Shown in pieces: positions 4,928-5,005 of a stretch of DNA of 5,005 nt. Positions within the stretch are counted from its first letter, which is position 1. Each line of letters opens with the position of its first letter. Source of the stretch: Bacteroidales bacterium (GTDB lineage Bacteria > Bacteroidota > Bacteroidia > Bacteroidales > Paludibacteraceae). Location of the stretch: NCBI GenBank assembly GCA_900771035.1, contig CAAGML010000074.1, positions 1-5,005 of the forward strand, read 5' to 3'. The notes below the pieces were generated by a model. The model made no database searches. It worked only from the letters and a program-made list of their open reading frames with translations, and was not told the origin of the DNA. The position numbers were made by a program, and so were the translations under genes.

Positions 4928-5005
4928 CTTAAGGTGAGTTCTATAAATTCATTTTGAGTGTTTTTGAAGTTTGTTTTGAGCAGATTGCTGTGCGGAAGGA
5001 GGGCG
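4928..5005. other. Short non-coding tail after pepD
   Basis: These 78 bases hold no recognisable gene. They are T-rich, with three TTTTGA-type motifs (about 4954-4979), but no GC-rich stem precedes them, so no intrinsic terminator for pepD can be called. A purine-rich AGGAGG at 4997-5002 sits at the very edge; whether a start codon follows cannot be seen. Confidence 0.4.

Noticed and set aside
4997..5002. AGGAGG as a ribosome binding site for a gene beyond the window.
   Set aside because: No start codon is visible, and the other genes here do not use Shine-Dalgarno sequences, so the match may be chance.

Overview
This window most likely comes from the chromosome of a gut-type member of the order Bacteroidales (Bacteroides/Muribaculaceae-like). 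That is an inference from three things: promoter elements of the Bacteroidota TAnnTTTG type, genes without Shine-Dalgarno sequences before their starts, and the look of the encoded proteins.

Layout. Positions 1-580 (minus strand) hold the N-terminal 193 codons of a protein that resembles a large Bacteroidales helicase-type protein, often found in accessory or defence islands; its catalytic parts lie outside the window. Positions 581-1095 contain no convincing gene but are unusually rich in dyad symmetry: a hairpin right in front of the helicase start, a 26-bp inverted-repeat pair (23/26 matches) enclosing 171 bp, a nested hairpin inside it, and a promoter-plus-hairpin unit just past the end of rmlD. 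Positions 1096-3364 (minus strand) form a tight three-gene operon in the order membrane-anchored lytic transglycosylase, rmlC, rmlD, with gaps of 4 and 3 nt. Positions 3479-4927 (plus strand) encode a complete aminoacyl-histidine dipeptidase (PepD, M20 family), divergent from the transglycosylase. The 114 bp between the two divergent starts carry one promoter for each. The last 78 bp show nothing firm.

How the genes relate. RmlC and RmlD are the last two enzymes of dTDP-L-rhamnose synthesis, which supplies rhamnose for surface polysaccharide or O-antigen. RmlA and RmlB are not in the window. The transglycosylase trims peptidoglycan, so the operon joins two cell-envelope functions. PepD is a housekeeping dipeptidase and unrelated.

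G+C falls from about 56% in three hand-counted lines of rmlD to 40% in the first 180 bases. Together with the gene-free, repeat-rich gap, this suggests that the 3' side of rmlD is a boundary between core chromosome and an acquired segment. The 709-931 inverted-repeat unit (invertible DNA or a MITE-like element) is the most interesting unexplained structure.
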